Assembly (NCBI GenBank): GCA_035222895.1 | Contig: JAVYIG010000402.1 | Coordinates: 248,001-312,000 of the forward strand | From: Strongylocentrotus droebachiensis | Lineage: Eukaryota > Echinodermata > Echinoidea > Camarodonta > Strongylocentrotidae | Length of the DNA stretch: 64,000 nt | Reading direction: 5' to 3' | Shown here: piece by piece, positions 24,360-35,445 of the stretch | Position numbering within the stretch: the first letter of the stretch is position 1 | How the letters are laid out: each line of letters begins with the position of its first letter | Notes under the pieces: model-generated | Database searches by the model: none | Told to the model about the DNA's origin: nothing | What the model saw: the letters and a program-made list of their open reading frames with translations, nothing else | Translations under genes and position numbers: made by a program

Positions 24360-27246
24360 GGTGGGCCCCGACCGTCAGCCAGCTACTGTTCGCAATAGGA
24401 ATACCATCAGAGTTGGAACATGGAATGTGAGAACACTGTATCAGAGCGGCAAGCTGGAAAATGTTAAACAAGAGATGATGAGGCTAAATGTCAACATATT
24501 AGGACTAAATGAAACAAGATGGCTGAATAACGGCGAGTTTGTGATAGATGAGTACAGATTGATTTATGCAGGAGGTGAAAAGCATGAAAGAGGTGTGGGG
24601 TTGCTGCTGGATCCAGATATCTCAAAGAGTGTGTTGGGACACTGGTGTGTAAGTGATAGGGTGCTCCTAGTGAAATTACAGGGACACCCTTTTAACATCT
24701 CAATCATAGTGGTTTATGCACCAACGGCAGATAGTGCTGACGAAGTTATTGACACCTTTTATGATTCCTTAGATAAAGCTAAATCTCAGTGCAAATCGAA
24801 TGACATTGTCATTGTCCTGGGAGACCTGAACGCTAAAGTCGGTCAAGGTATAGAGGGCAAAGCAGTAGGTCCGCATGGAATTGGTGAAAGGAATGAACGA
24901 GGGGACAGATGGGTTCAGTGGTGTGAGGGGGAGAACATGGTCATCACTAATACTTGGTTCAAAGAACACCCTAGACGAGTATACACTTGGAAGAGTCCTG
25001 GCGACATCGTCAGAAACCAGATAGACTATATTGCCATAAATAGTAGATTTAAAAGAGCAGTGAAACAATCAAAAACATATCCAGGGGCTGACTGCGGAAG
25101 TGATCATGTGCCGGTGATATGTACACTTCAGTGCAAATTAAAGAAACTCAAGAGACCAAAAGTTGTGAACATATTGGATTTTAAACAGTTGAGTAAACCG
25201 GACATACGTCAAGAATTTACTGTACAAGTAAAGAATAGGTTTGAGTTGCTCATAGATGAAGGTGAAGAAAACACGTGGGAGACGATGAGAAATATTCTGG
25301 TAGAAACAGCGGAAGAGTATGTGCCGACGAAAGAGAGAAAAAGAAGGAACAAATGGATGACAGAGGAGATTCTTTTAATGATGAAAGATAGACAGAAAAT
25401 TGGAAATAGACAATGCAAGAAATATAGGGACCTAGACAAACAAATTAGGCAAAAATGTAATGAGGCAAAAGAGAGATGGCTAAACGAACAATGTGTAGAA
25501 ATTGAAAATCAATTCGATAAGAATAGTAATGTTTACCAAAGAATAAACGAGATTTCAGGTAAAAAGTCTGGTTGTTCAAACCCTGGCTGTATCAAAGGAA
25601 AAGATGGGTCAATCCTGTTTGAAATGAAGGACAAAATGAGTAGGTGGACGCAATACATTGGCGAACTTTTTGAGGATAGTAGGGAAGCAATGCCGAGTTT
25701 TGCAGATGAAGTCAAAGGGGAGAAAATTCTTAAATCTGAAGTCCGTTGGGCAATGTCAAAGATGAAGAAGAACAAAGCAGCTGGACCAGATGGTGTGGTC
25801 ACTGAAATGTTTGAAGCATTAGAGGAATATGGTGTTGATAGATTAACAGAAATTATCAACAAAATATATGATGACGGAACATTTCCAGATGAATTGGGCA
25901 GATCCATTTTCATTACTCTCCCAAAGAAACCGGGAGCCGTGGATTGTGAGCAATATAGGACAATCAGCCTTATTTGCCATATCACTAAGATTATTTTGAG
26001 GATTCTGCTTTTGAGAGCAAGAAGAAGCATAACTCCCATGATCGGAAGGGAACAATTTGGTTTTGTAAAGGATGCGGGCACAAGAAATGCAATATTTGTG
26101 GTTAGAAATATAACGGAGAGAGCAGTCGAAATGCAAAAGGATGTGTACATGTGTTTTATTGATTATTCAAAGGCTTTTGATAAAGTAAGACATTCAGAAC
26201 TTTTTGAAGAGCTGAGAAAGCTTGATATATATAGGAAAGATCTAAGACTGCTACAAAGTCTATATTGGAATCAGTTTGCATGCATCAGGGTAGAAGGAGA
26301 GTGTAGTGAATATATCAACATCAGACGGGGAGTCAGACAGGGTTGTGTTATGTCGCCAGACCTGTTCAATATGTATAGTGAAATCATTCTAAGAGAATTG
26401 GAAGATGAAAATGGGATACAAGTGGGTGGTCATTCAATCACAAATATTAGATATGCTGATGACACTGTTTTATTTTCTGAATCAGAGAAAGATCTCCAAA
26501 GACTCCTGAATGTAGTTGTAAAAGAAAGTGAGAGAATGGGACTAGGGATCAACTATACCAAGACAAAGTGCCTGGTGGTATCCAAGAAGAGCAGTCCAAA
26601 ATGTAACTTGAAACTGAAAGAACAGACTATTAAACAAGTCTCCTCATTTAACTACCTCGGCAGCATGATTACCGAAGATGCCAGATGCGAGACAGAGATC
26701 AAGAGAAGGATAGCTCTCGCTAAATCTGCATTTTCAAAGTTAGGCAAAATTCTGACAAATCGAACAATGTGTATGAGGACCAGAATAAGGGTATTGAATT
26801 GTTACATCTACCCAGTACTTATGTATGGTAGTGAAACATGGACTTTAGCCTCTGATACTAAAAAGCGTTTGGAAAGTTGCGAAATGTGGTTTCTAAGAAG
26901 AATGATGAAAATCCCCTGGACTGACAAAGTTAGTAATGAGGAAGTTCTTACACGAGCTGGAGTGCAAAGGAAAATGATACGTGAGATGTTGATTAGGCAG
27001 TTGAAGTTCATGGGTCACATTACACGTAAAGAAGGCTTAGAGAACCTTGCTTTAACAGGGAAAATTGTGGGAAGAAGGAGTAGGGGAAGAAGGAGGATAC
27101 TTTGGATGGACAGTCTGCAGAAATTGTTGGAAGAGAGAGGAGTGAAAGAACTGGGAGTGGTACTAATACAGAAGGCTAGGAGCCGAGGGTTGTGGAACAG
27201 CATGATCGCCAAAGTCAAACGATATGGCACTTAGAGAGAGAGAGAG
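24360..27246 (+). mobile_element. RTE-clade LINE, nearly full length, with target-site duplication
   Basis: 2887 bp inserted in array unit 6. The 11-bp direct repeat ACAACATATCA flanks it (24349-24359 and 27247-27257); this sequence occurs once in uninterrupted units, so it is the duplicated target. The element holds one long frame, and its 3' end is simply (AG)6 directly after the stop codon. A very short 3' end with a microsatellite tail is characteristic of the RTE clade. The 5' end lacks an initiator ATG, so the copy is probably truncated by a short stretch at the 5' end. Confidence 0.85.
24361..27234 (+). CDS. RTE-clade LINE endonuclease-reverse transcriptase
   Basis: 957 open codons with no internal stop. 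Residue numbers count from the GTG at 24361, which is unlikely to be the true start; no in-frame ATG precedes the endonuclease. N-terminal APE-type endonuclease: GTWNVRTLYQ (about 19-28), LNETRW (Glu51), VVYAPT, LGDLNAKVG (Asp155, Asn157) and GSDHVPVI (Asp248, His249). Reverse transcriptase: KNKAAGPDG (about 470), FIDYSKAFDKV (Asp601, Asp607), RRGVRQGCVMSP and the catalytic YADD (698-701). The C-terminal region with YLGSMITED, YGSETWTL and FMGHITRKEGL is typical of BovB/RTE proteins, which databases often mislabel craniofacial development protein 2. It nicks target DNA and reverse-transcribes its RNA. All catalytic motifs are present, so it is recently active or nearly so. Confidence 0.9.
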   Translation: MGPDRQPATVRNRNTIRVGTWNVRTLYQSGKLENVKQEMMRLNVNILGLNETRWLNNGEFVIDEYRLIYAGGEKHERGVGLLLDPDISKSVLGHWCVSDRVLLVKLQGHPFNISIIVVYAPTADSADEVIDTFYDSLDKAKSQCKSNDIVIVLGDLNAKVGQGIEGKAVGPHGIGERNERGDRWVQWCEGENMVITNTWFKEHPRRVYTWKSPGDIVRNQIDYIAINSRFKRAVKQSKTYPGADCGSDHVPVICTLQCKLKKLKRPKVVNILDFKQLSKPDIRQEFTVQVKNRFELLIDEGEENTWETMRNILVETAEEYVPTKERKRRNKWMTEEILLMMKDRQKIGNRQCKKYRDLDKQIRQKCNEAKERWLNEQCVEIENQFDKNSNVYQRINEISGKKSGCSNPGCIKGKDGSILFEMKDKMSRWTQYIGELFEDSREAMPSFADEVKGEKILKSEVRWAMSKMKKNKAAGPDGVVTEMFEALEEYGVDRLTEIINKIYDDGTFPDELGRSIFITLPKKPGAVDCEQYRTISLICHITKIILRILLLRARRSITPMIGREQFGFVKDAGTRNAIFVVRNITERAVEMQKDVYMCFIDYSKAFDKVRHSELFEELRKLDIYRKDLRLLQSLYWNQFACIRVEGECSEYINIRRGVRQGCVMSPDLFNMYSEIILRELEDENGIQVGGHSITNIRYADDTVLFSESEKDLQRLLNVVVKESERMGLGINYTKTKCLVVSKKSSPKCNLKLKEQTIKQVSSFNYLGSMITEDARCETEIKRRIALAKSAFSKLGKILTNRTMCMRTRIRVLNCYIYPVLMYGSETWTLASDTKKRLESCEMWFLRRMMKIPWTDKVSNEEVLTRAGVQRKMIREMLIRQLKFMGHITRKEGLENLALTGKIVGRRSRGRRRILWMDSLQKLLEERGVKELGVVLIQKARSRGLWNSMIAKVKRYGT

Positions 27247-28172
27247 ACAACATATCAAAATCTGGGAGAAAGTCGATCACCGATAAGTGAGATAATCTCA
27301 AATAAACAAAGAAAAAAATGACGTCATCAACAAAATACATTTGTTTGAGTTTAGATGCCAATATGATGACTTTGTTTCACTTTGTACGAGTCAGCGTGGT
27401 ATGAAATCATATCTACAACTCATGCTTTTTCCAACCATGATATAAAAATTGGGGGTCGATGGACTATCTGAAGAGCTATTTCGATTTTTAAAATGGCATG
27501 TTTTTGATCAAATTTGCATTATATTGCCCATAGCAGCACGCGCGGATTTTGAACTTTGACGCACGCTCACGGCCTTATGAAATATAAAGAGTGACTGAAA
27601 TTAATGTAACTTGTCAATTACGTTAAGAGGAATCCAAATCATGTAAACATTTTGAATTTGACCATTTCCGCGCGCTGTGAGCGCGCACACCGCGCGCGGG
27701 GACACTTACGGACGGAAAATTTTGAAATGCTTAAAATGACCTGATTCGTACTCTCGTTTAAAAGTTTAGTGATTTTGAGCAATTTTAAATTTTGACGCGC
27801 ACATACGCGCGCGTCATGACCTTTAAGTGACCTTTGATGACATGACCTGTTGACCCTTGACCTAAAGTATATGTGATATGAATATGAATGAGCAATGAAT
27901 ATCCGTTATGGAGATATGAACATGAGTGGATTTTCACAAAATGGCGCCTGGATGACGTCACGATAATCTGATGAACTTTAAAAGTTTCCTGTCACGTCTC
28001 ATGATGATGACCTATGACTGTGTCAAAATAGAGAGAAATTAGGTGGATGGATATTGAGAAATCGGATACACAAAAAAGTGGCTAAATAAATAAAAATAAA
28101 TAATAAATAATAAATAAAGAAAGAAAATTCTGACGAAATCAATAGGTGGTCTGTTGATAACAGACCACCTAA

Positions 28173-29540
28173 CTAGAAATTTAATTCGTCACGAAGACGA
28201 ATAAGGTGGTCTGTCTAAGTCTTATGATAGAATTGAGAATGGGAGAAGTTATATAGACATGTAAACAATGATGATCATGATGACCATGATGATGATCATG
28301 ATAGTAAAGGTGATGATGATGATGATAATGATAATGTTATATGATGATAAAAACGATAATGTTGATGATGATGAGCACAAGCATGATCCTGACATCTGAT
28401 TGAAGAAATAAGGAAATATTTAAATAGCAAATAGTCTCAGCTACAACATACTAAAATTTGGGAGAAAACTGTTGAATAACAACCGAGATACTGGTCAAAA
28501 CACATTGTCATGCAGATTCATGTTTTGAAAAAAGTGACCTCCCATAGACATAACACGCAAATATGACAAATTATGCATTGTCGCCTTTAATGGAATATTT
28601 AACTATGATGACGTCATCGAAATGAAAAATGAATGGTATATTTTTGATAGAGAATTATATCAGCTACAACATATCAAATTCTGGGAGAAAATCGATCACC
28701 GATAAGTGAGATAATCTCAATTAAACAAAGACAAAAATGACGTCATCAACAAAATACATTTTCTTTAGTTTAGATGCAAATATGAAGATTTTGTTTCACT
28801 TTGTACGAGTCAGGGTGGTATGAAATCATATCTCCAACTCATGCTTTCTCAAACCATGATATAAAAATTGGGGGTCGACGGACTATCTGAAGAGCTATTT
28901 CGATTTTTAAAATGGCATGTTTTTGATCAAATTTGCATTATATTGCCCATAGCAGTACGCGCGGATTTTGAACTTTGACGCACGCTCACGGCCTTATGAA
29001 ATATGAAGAGTGACTGAAATTAATGTAAATTGTCAATTACGTTAAGAGGAATTCAAATCATGTAAACATTTTGAATTTGACTTTTTCCGCGCGCTGTGAG
29101 CGCGCACACCGCGCGCGGGGACACTTACGGACGGAAAATTTTGAAATGCTTAAAATGACCTGATTCGTACTCTCGTTTAATAGTTTAGTGATTTTGAGCA
29201 ATTTTAAATTTTGACGCGCACATACGCGCGCGTCATGACCTTTATGTGACCTTTGATGACATGACCTGTTGACCCATGACCTGAAGTATATGTGATATGA
29301 ATATGAATGAACTTTGAGTACGCATCATGAAGATATGATGGATAACATGATTTCACAAAATGGCGCATGGATGACGTCACGATAACCTAATGACCTTGAA
29401 AATGTTCATGTCATGTCTCATGACAATGAACTATAATTGTGCCAAAATTTATTGAAATTAACTAAACCAAACTTGAGTTATCCGGGGCACAAAAAACGGG
29501 AAGAAATAAAAATAAATAATAATAATAATAATAATAATAA
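28173..29540 (+). repeat. Array unit 7 (subfamily B, 3' hairpin absent)
   Basis: 1368 bp. It ends in (AAT)n at about 29517-29540 without the AGGTGGTCTGTT hairpin, like unit 2. Three TGACGTCA sites. Confidence 0.75.
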
Positions 29541-31038
29541 CTAGAAATTTAATTCGTCACGAAGACGAATAAGGTGGTCTGTCTTCAAGTCTTATAATAG
29601 ATTATAATATTTACTATATTGAAAAAGGGAGAAGTTATATAGACATGTAAACAATGATGATTATGATGATGATGATCTTGATAGTAATGATTATGATGAT
29701 GATGATCATGATGATGTTGATGAGGATGATTATCATCATTATGATAATGATGATCATGATCATGAGCGTGATTCTGACATCTTATTGGAAAAATGAGGGA
29801 TGATTTAGATAACATATAGTCTTAGCGACAACATACTAAAATCTAGGAGAAAACTGTTGAATAACAACCGAGATACTGGTCAAAACACATTGTCATGCAG
29901 ATTCATGTTTTGAAATAAGTGACCTCACATAGACATAACACGCAAATATGACAAATTATGCATTGTCGCCTTTAATCGAATATTTTACTATGATGACGTC
30001 ATTTAAATGAAAAATAAATGACATATTTCTGATAGAGAATTATCTCAGCTACAACATATCAAAATCTGGGAGAAGATCGATCACCGATAAGTGAGATAAT
30101 CTCAAATAAACAATGACAAAAATGACGTCATCAACAAAATACATTTATTTGAGTTTAGATGCCAATTATGATGACTTTGTTTCACTTTGTACGAGTCAGG
30201 GTGGTATGAAATCATATCTCCAACTCATGCTTTCTCCAACCATGATATAAAAATTTGGGGTCAATGGACTATCTGAAGAGCTATTTCGATTTTTAAAATG
30301 GCATGTTTTTGATCAAATTTGCATTATATCGCCCATAGCAGTACGCGCGGATTTTGAACTTTGACGCACGCTCACGGCCTTATGAAATATGAAGAGTGAC
30401 TGAAATTAATGTAAATTGTCAATTACGTTAAGAGGAATCCAAATCATGTAAACATTTTTAATTTGACCTTTTCCGCGCGTCATGAGCGCGCGCAACGCGC
30501 GCGGGGACATGTACGGACGGAAAATTTTGAAATGCTTAAAATGACCTGATTCGTACTCTCGTTTAATAGTTTAGTGATTTTGAGCAATTTAAAATTTTGA
30601 CGCGCACATACGCGCGCGTCATGACGTTTATGTGACCTTTGATGACATGACCTGTTGACCCTTGACCTGAAGTATATGTGATATGAATATGAATGACCTT
30701 TGCTGATGCATCATGAAGATATGATGGATAATGTGATTTCACAAAATGGCGCCTGGATGACGTCACGATAATTTGATGACCTTGAAAATGTTCTAGTCAC
30801 GTGTCATGACAATGACCTATGACTGTGCTAAAATTGAATCAAATTGACCAAACCAAACTTGAAGTTATCCTGTCCACAAAAAACGGGAAGAAATAAAAAT
30901 AAATAATAATAATAAATAAATAAATAAAGAAAATTCTGACGAAATCAATAGGTGGTCTGTTGATAACAGACCACCTAATAATAATAAAGAAAATTCTGAC
31001 GAAATCAATAGGTGGTCTGTTGATAACAGACCACCTAA
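29541..31038 (+). repeat. Array unit 8 (subfamily B with doubled 3' end)
   Basis: 1498 bp. The last 60 bp, GAAAATTCTGACG plus hairpin, are present twice in tandem (hairpins at 30950-30976 and 31010-31036). Confidence 0.75.
30950..31036 (+). repeat. Duplicated terminal hairpins
   Basis: Two copies of a perfect 12-bp stem (AGGTGGTCTGTT / AACAGACCACCT, loop GAT) at exact 60-bp spacing. Elsewhere in the array a B unit carries one such hairpin or none. Confidence 0.8.
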
Positions 31039-32446
31039 CTAGAAATTTAATTCGTCACGAAGACGAATAAGGTGGTCTGTCTTCAAGTCTTATAATAGAA
31101 TATAATATTTACTATATTGAAAAAGGGATAAGTTATATAGACATGTACACAATGATGATTATGATGATGATCTTGATAGTAATGATTATGATGACGATGA
31201 TCATGATGATGTTGATGAGGATGATGATCACGATCATTAGCGTGATTCTGACATCTTATCGGAAAAATGAGGAGTGATTTAGATGACATATAGTCTCAGC
31301 TACAACATACTAACATTTGGGAGAAAACTGTTGAATAACAACCGAGATACTGGTCAAAACATATTGTCATGTAGATTCATGTTTTGAAATAAGTGACGTC
31401 CCATAGACATAACACGCAAATATGACAAATTATGCAATGTCGCCTTTAATCGAATATTTTTCTATGATGACGTCATCTAAATGAAAAATAAATGTCATAT
31501 TTATGGTAGAGAATTAGCTCAGCTACAACATATCAAAATCTGGGATAAAATCGATCACCGATAAGTGAGATAATCTCAATTAAACAAAGACAAAAATGAC
31601 GTCATCAACAAAATACATTTGTTTGAGTTTAGATGCCAATATGATGACTTTATTTCACTTTGTACGAGTCAGGGTGGTATGAAATCATATCTCCAACTCA
31701 TGCTTTCTCCAACCATGATATAAAAATTGGGGGTCGATGGACTATCTGAAGAGCTATTTCGATTTTTAAAAGGGCATGTTTTTGATCAAATTTGCATTAT
31801 ATTGCCCATAGCAGCACGCGCAGATTTTGTACTTTGACGCACGCTCACGGCTTTATGAAAAATGAAGAGTGACTGAAATTAATGTAAATTGTAAATTACG
31901 TTAAGAGGAATCCAAATCATGTAAACATTTTGAATTTGACCTTTTCCGCGCGCTGTGAGCGCGCACACCGCGCGCGGGTACACAAACGGACGGAAAATTT
32001 TGAAATGCTTAAAATGACCTGATTCGTACTCTCGTTTAATAGTTAAATGATTTTGAGCAATTTTAAATTTTGACGCGCACATACGCGCGCATCATGACCT
32101 TTATGTGACCTTTGATGACATGACCTGTTGACCCTTGACCTGAAGTATATGTGATATTAATATGAATGACCTTTGATGACGCATCATGAAGATATGATTG
32201 AAAATGTGATTTCACAAAATGGCGCCTAAATGACGTCACGATGACCTGATCACCTTGAAAATGTTTCTGTCACGTCTTATGACAATGACTTATGCCTGTG
32301 CCAAAATTAAAAGAAATTGACATAACCAATCTTACGTTATCCGACACACAAAAAAGTGAAGAAATAAATAAAAATAAAGAAATAATAAAGAAGAAAGAAA
32401 ATTCTGACGAAATCAATAGGTGGTCTGTTGATAACAGACCACCTAA
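31039..32446 (+). repeat. Array unit 9 (subfamily B, near-duplicate of unit 4)
   Basis: 1408 bp. Its 3' half is practically the same as unit 4, including the unusual tail AAATAATAAAGAAGAAAG before the hairpin. Confidence 0.75.
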
Positions 32447-33980
32447 CTAGAAATTTAATTCGTCATGGGGACGAATTAGGTGGTCTGTCTTCACGTCTTA
32501 TGATAGATTATAATATTTACTATATTGAGAAAGGGAGAAGTTATATAGACATGTAAACATTGATGATCATCATGATGATCATGATGATGATCTTGATAGT
32601 AATGGTGATGACGATGATGATGATGATGTTGATGATTATCATCAACAGACCATGATGACATCAGACTGAAAAATGAGAAAACATTTAGATAGTATATAGT
32701 CTCAGCTACAACATACTCAAAAATCAACGAAAATCTAGCCGAAATAACGGCGATATTGCTCGCAAAAGACAAGAATGGAGAATCCAGATTTGAGAAAAAG
32801 TCATCTCCCATAAGGATTACACGCAAAAAGTAATGGATCAGGTGATAATAGGGTAATAATAAAGTAAATATGGTTGTTTATTACATTATTTGCGATTGTA
32901 CGTGTTTTTATATTCAAAGGAGATGGTACAGTGAAAGGTCAAAAAGAAAAAAAAATTGTTGGAGACGCCCGGACTCGAACCGGGGACCTCGAGGTTGGAA
33001 GTCAAGTGCGTTACCGATATACCAAAACATTTCCATAGAGATTACACGTAAACGGAAAATGGAAGCACTGTGCATCAAATGCTTGACGAATTTTCGATAC
33101 ACTGCAAACAGTGTGCCAAGGGTCTGATTGTTACGTCACAATCGAGTTCGTGCATGGTGCGCATTTTGTTATACGCGTAATATACATTGTCATTGTCACC
33201 AGCAGCTGGTGCGCGATGTTATTTACAACTGGCTCGATTATTTCTCACGAGTTTGACACGCAAAAAATTGTGGGGTCAACTTGAATCCTAAAGAGCTATA
33301 ATGAATTTCGTATAGGCATGTTTTTTGCCCATATATGCTATGTATTACAAGAGCTCGCACGCACAGATATTTACCTTGAACGGACGCTCATTTCGTTATT
33401 AATGGTCATAAAGATATAAACATGGTATCAAATTGTTCGGAATAAAATGGGCAATACTTTGACAGAAAAAAAAAGGCGATTCTAGGTTGCGTAAGACCAT
33501 TACGAACACAAACGTGCGCGCAAATTTATGCGCGCGCAAAGGTGTGCCCACGCAAATTTTTCGAAATGCTTGAAATGGCCTAAAACGTACTCTAATTTGA
33601 TCAAAAAGTGATTATGAGCATTTTTTATTTTTGCGCGCACCGACGCGCGGACGGACGCGTACGCGCGCGTTTTTTTACCTTAAGTTGACCGGACGGATAT
33701 TGACCTTAATCGTTATAAATATGAATGAGAAATGAGTTACGGTTATGAAGATATGATCATGAGTTGTATTTTAGAGTACTTCACAAAATGGCGCCTGGAT
33801 GACGTCACGATATTTTGATGAACTTGAAAATGTTCCTGTCACGTCTTAAGAAGATGATCTATGACTGTGTTAAATTTAATTGAATTTGCACGGTTCAATT
33901 TTGAGTAATCGTGCACACAAAAAAGTGGTCACAAATTTATTTTAATTGAATTGTGTTTTTGTACAAATTCAATTAAAATA
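32447..33980 (+). repeat. Array unit 10 (diverged subfamily A with tRNA-like insert)
   Basis: 1534 bp. The 5' hairpin has a changed loop (ATTCGTC-ATGGG-GACGAAT). The middle reads 'ctcaaaaatcaacgaaaatc' instead of the usual sequence, and is followed by a tRNA-like sequence. The right half is normal subfamily A. Confidence 0.7.
32960..33034 (-). tRNA. tRNA-like sequence, probably a tRNA-derived pseudogene
   Basis: On the minus strand a B box (GGTTCGAGTCC) sits in a perfect 5-bp T stem (CCCGG/CCGGG). An A-box-like TGGTATATCGGTAACGCACT lies upstream. Possible acceptor arms GGAAATG and CGTCTCC pair at 6 of 7 positions, and a run of T follows as a Pol III terminator. The loop CTTCCAA matches tRNA-Gly(TCC). 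The anticodon stem pairs poorly and the spacer before the A box is too long, so a functional tRNA is doubtful. Translated on the plus strand it gives RPDSNRGPRG, a familiar artefact of tRNA sequences. Confidence 0.4.
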
Positions 33981-35445
33981 CTAGAAATTTAATTCGTCAC
34001 GAAGACGAATAAGGTGGTCTGTCTTCATGTCTGATGGTAGATTATACTATTTACTATATTGAGAAAGGTAGAAGTTATATAGACATGTAAACAATGATGA
34101 TGATGATGATGATGATCTTGATAGTAATGGTGATGACGATGATGACGATGATAATGATAATGTTAAAGATATTGATGATCATGAGCATGATCCTGACATC
34201 TTATCGAAAAAATAAGGGGTGATTTAGATAACATATAGTCTCAGGTACAACATACTAAAATTAGGGAGAAAACTGTTGAATAACAACCGAGATACTGGTC
34301 AAAACATATTGTCATGCAGATTCATGAAAAAAATGACCTCCTACAGACATAACACGCAAATATGACAAATTATGCAATTTCGCCTTTAATCGAATATTTC
34401 AATACGATGACGTCATCTAAAAGAAAAATAAATGCCTGTTTCTGGTAGAAAATTAGCTCAGCTACAACATATCAAAATTTGGAAGAAAATTGATCAACAT
34501 TAAGCGAGATACAATCAATTTTCCAAAAATATGCTGACGAATTTTCGATACACTGCAATCAGTTGCCTAGGGTGTGATTGTTACGTCACAATGGAGTTCG
34601 GGCATAGTGCGCATTTTGTTATACACGTAATATACATTGTCATTGTCACCAGCAGCTGGTGCGCGGTGAAATATACAACTGGGTCAATTATTGCTCACTA
34701 GTTTCACACGCATTTTGCCGTTGACTTTTCAGATCGAGCCATAATATTTTTTTCTATACCGTTAATAATGTATTTCGTATAGGCATGTTTTTGCCCATAT
34801 ATGCTATGTATTAAAAGAGCTCGCACGCACAGACGTTTACCTTAAACTGACGCTCATTTCGTTATTAATGGTCATAAAGAGATAAACATGGTATCAAATT
34901 GTTCGGAATAAAATGGGCAATACTATGATAGACAAAAAAGGCGATTCTAGGTTGCGTAAGACCATTACGAACACAAACGCGCGCACAAATTTATGCGCGC
35001 GCAAAGGTGTGCCCACGCAAAAATCTCGAAATGCTTGAAATTGCCTAAAACGTACTCTAATTTGATCAAAAAGTGATTATGAGCATTTTTTATTTTTGCG
35101 CGCACCGACGCGCGGACGGACGCGTACGCGCGCGTTTATTGACCTTAAGTTGACCGGATGTATATTGACCATAATTGTTATAAATATGAATGAGAAATGA
35201 TTTACGGTTATGAAGATATGATCATGAGTTGATTCTCAGAGCACTTCACAAAATGGCGCCTGGATGACGTCACGATATTTTGATGAACTTGAAAATGTTC
35301 CTGTCACGTCTTAAGATGATGACCTATGACTGTGTTAAATTTGAAAGAAATTGGACGGTTCAATTTTGAGTAATCGTGCACACAAAAGAGTGGTCACAAA
35401 TTTATTTTAATTGAATTGTGTTTTTGTACAAATTCAATTAAAATA
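33981..35445 (+). repeat. Array unit 11 (subfamily A)
   Basis: 1465 bp, close to units 1 and 5, with an intact 3' hairpin. Confidence 0.75.

Larger units (their letters stand above)
23853..28172 (+). repeat. Array unit 6 (subfamily B, split by a LINE)
   Basis: 4320 bp, of which 2887 bp are an RTE-clade LINE and 11 bp its target duplication. Without them the unit is about 1422 bp, normal for subfamily B. The unit resumes at 27258 exactly where it was interrupted. Confidence 0.8.

Noticed and set aside
32870-33127. Open frame containing RPDSNRGPRG
   Set aside because: This peptide is the usual mistranslation of a tRNA sequence; the underlying feature is the minus-strand tRNA-like sequence.
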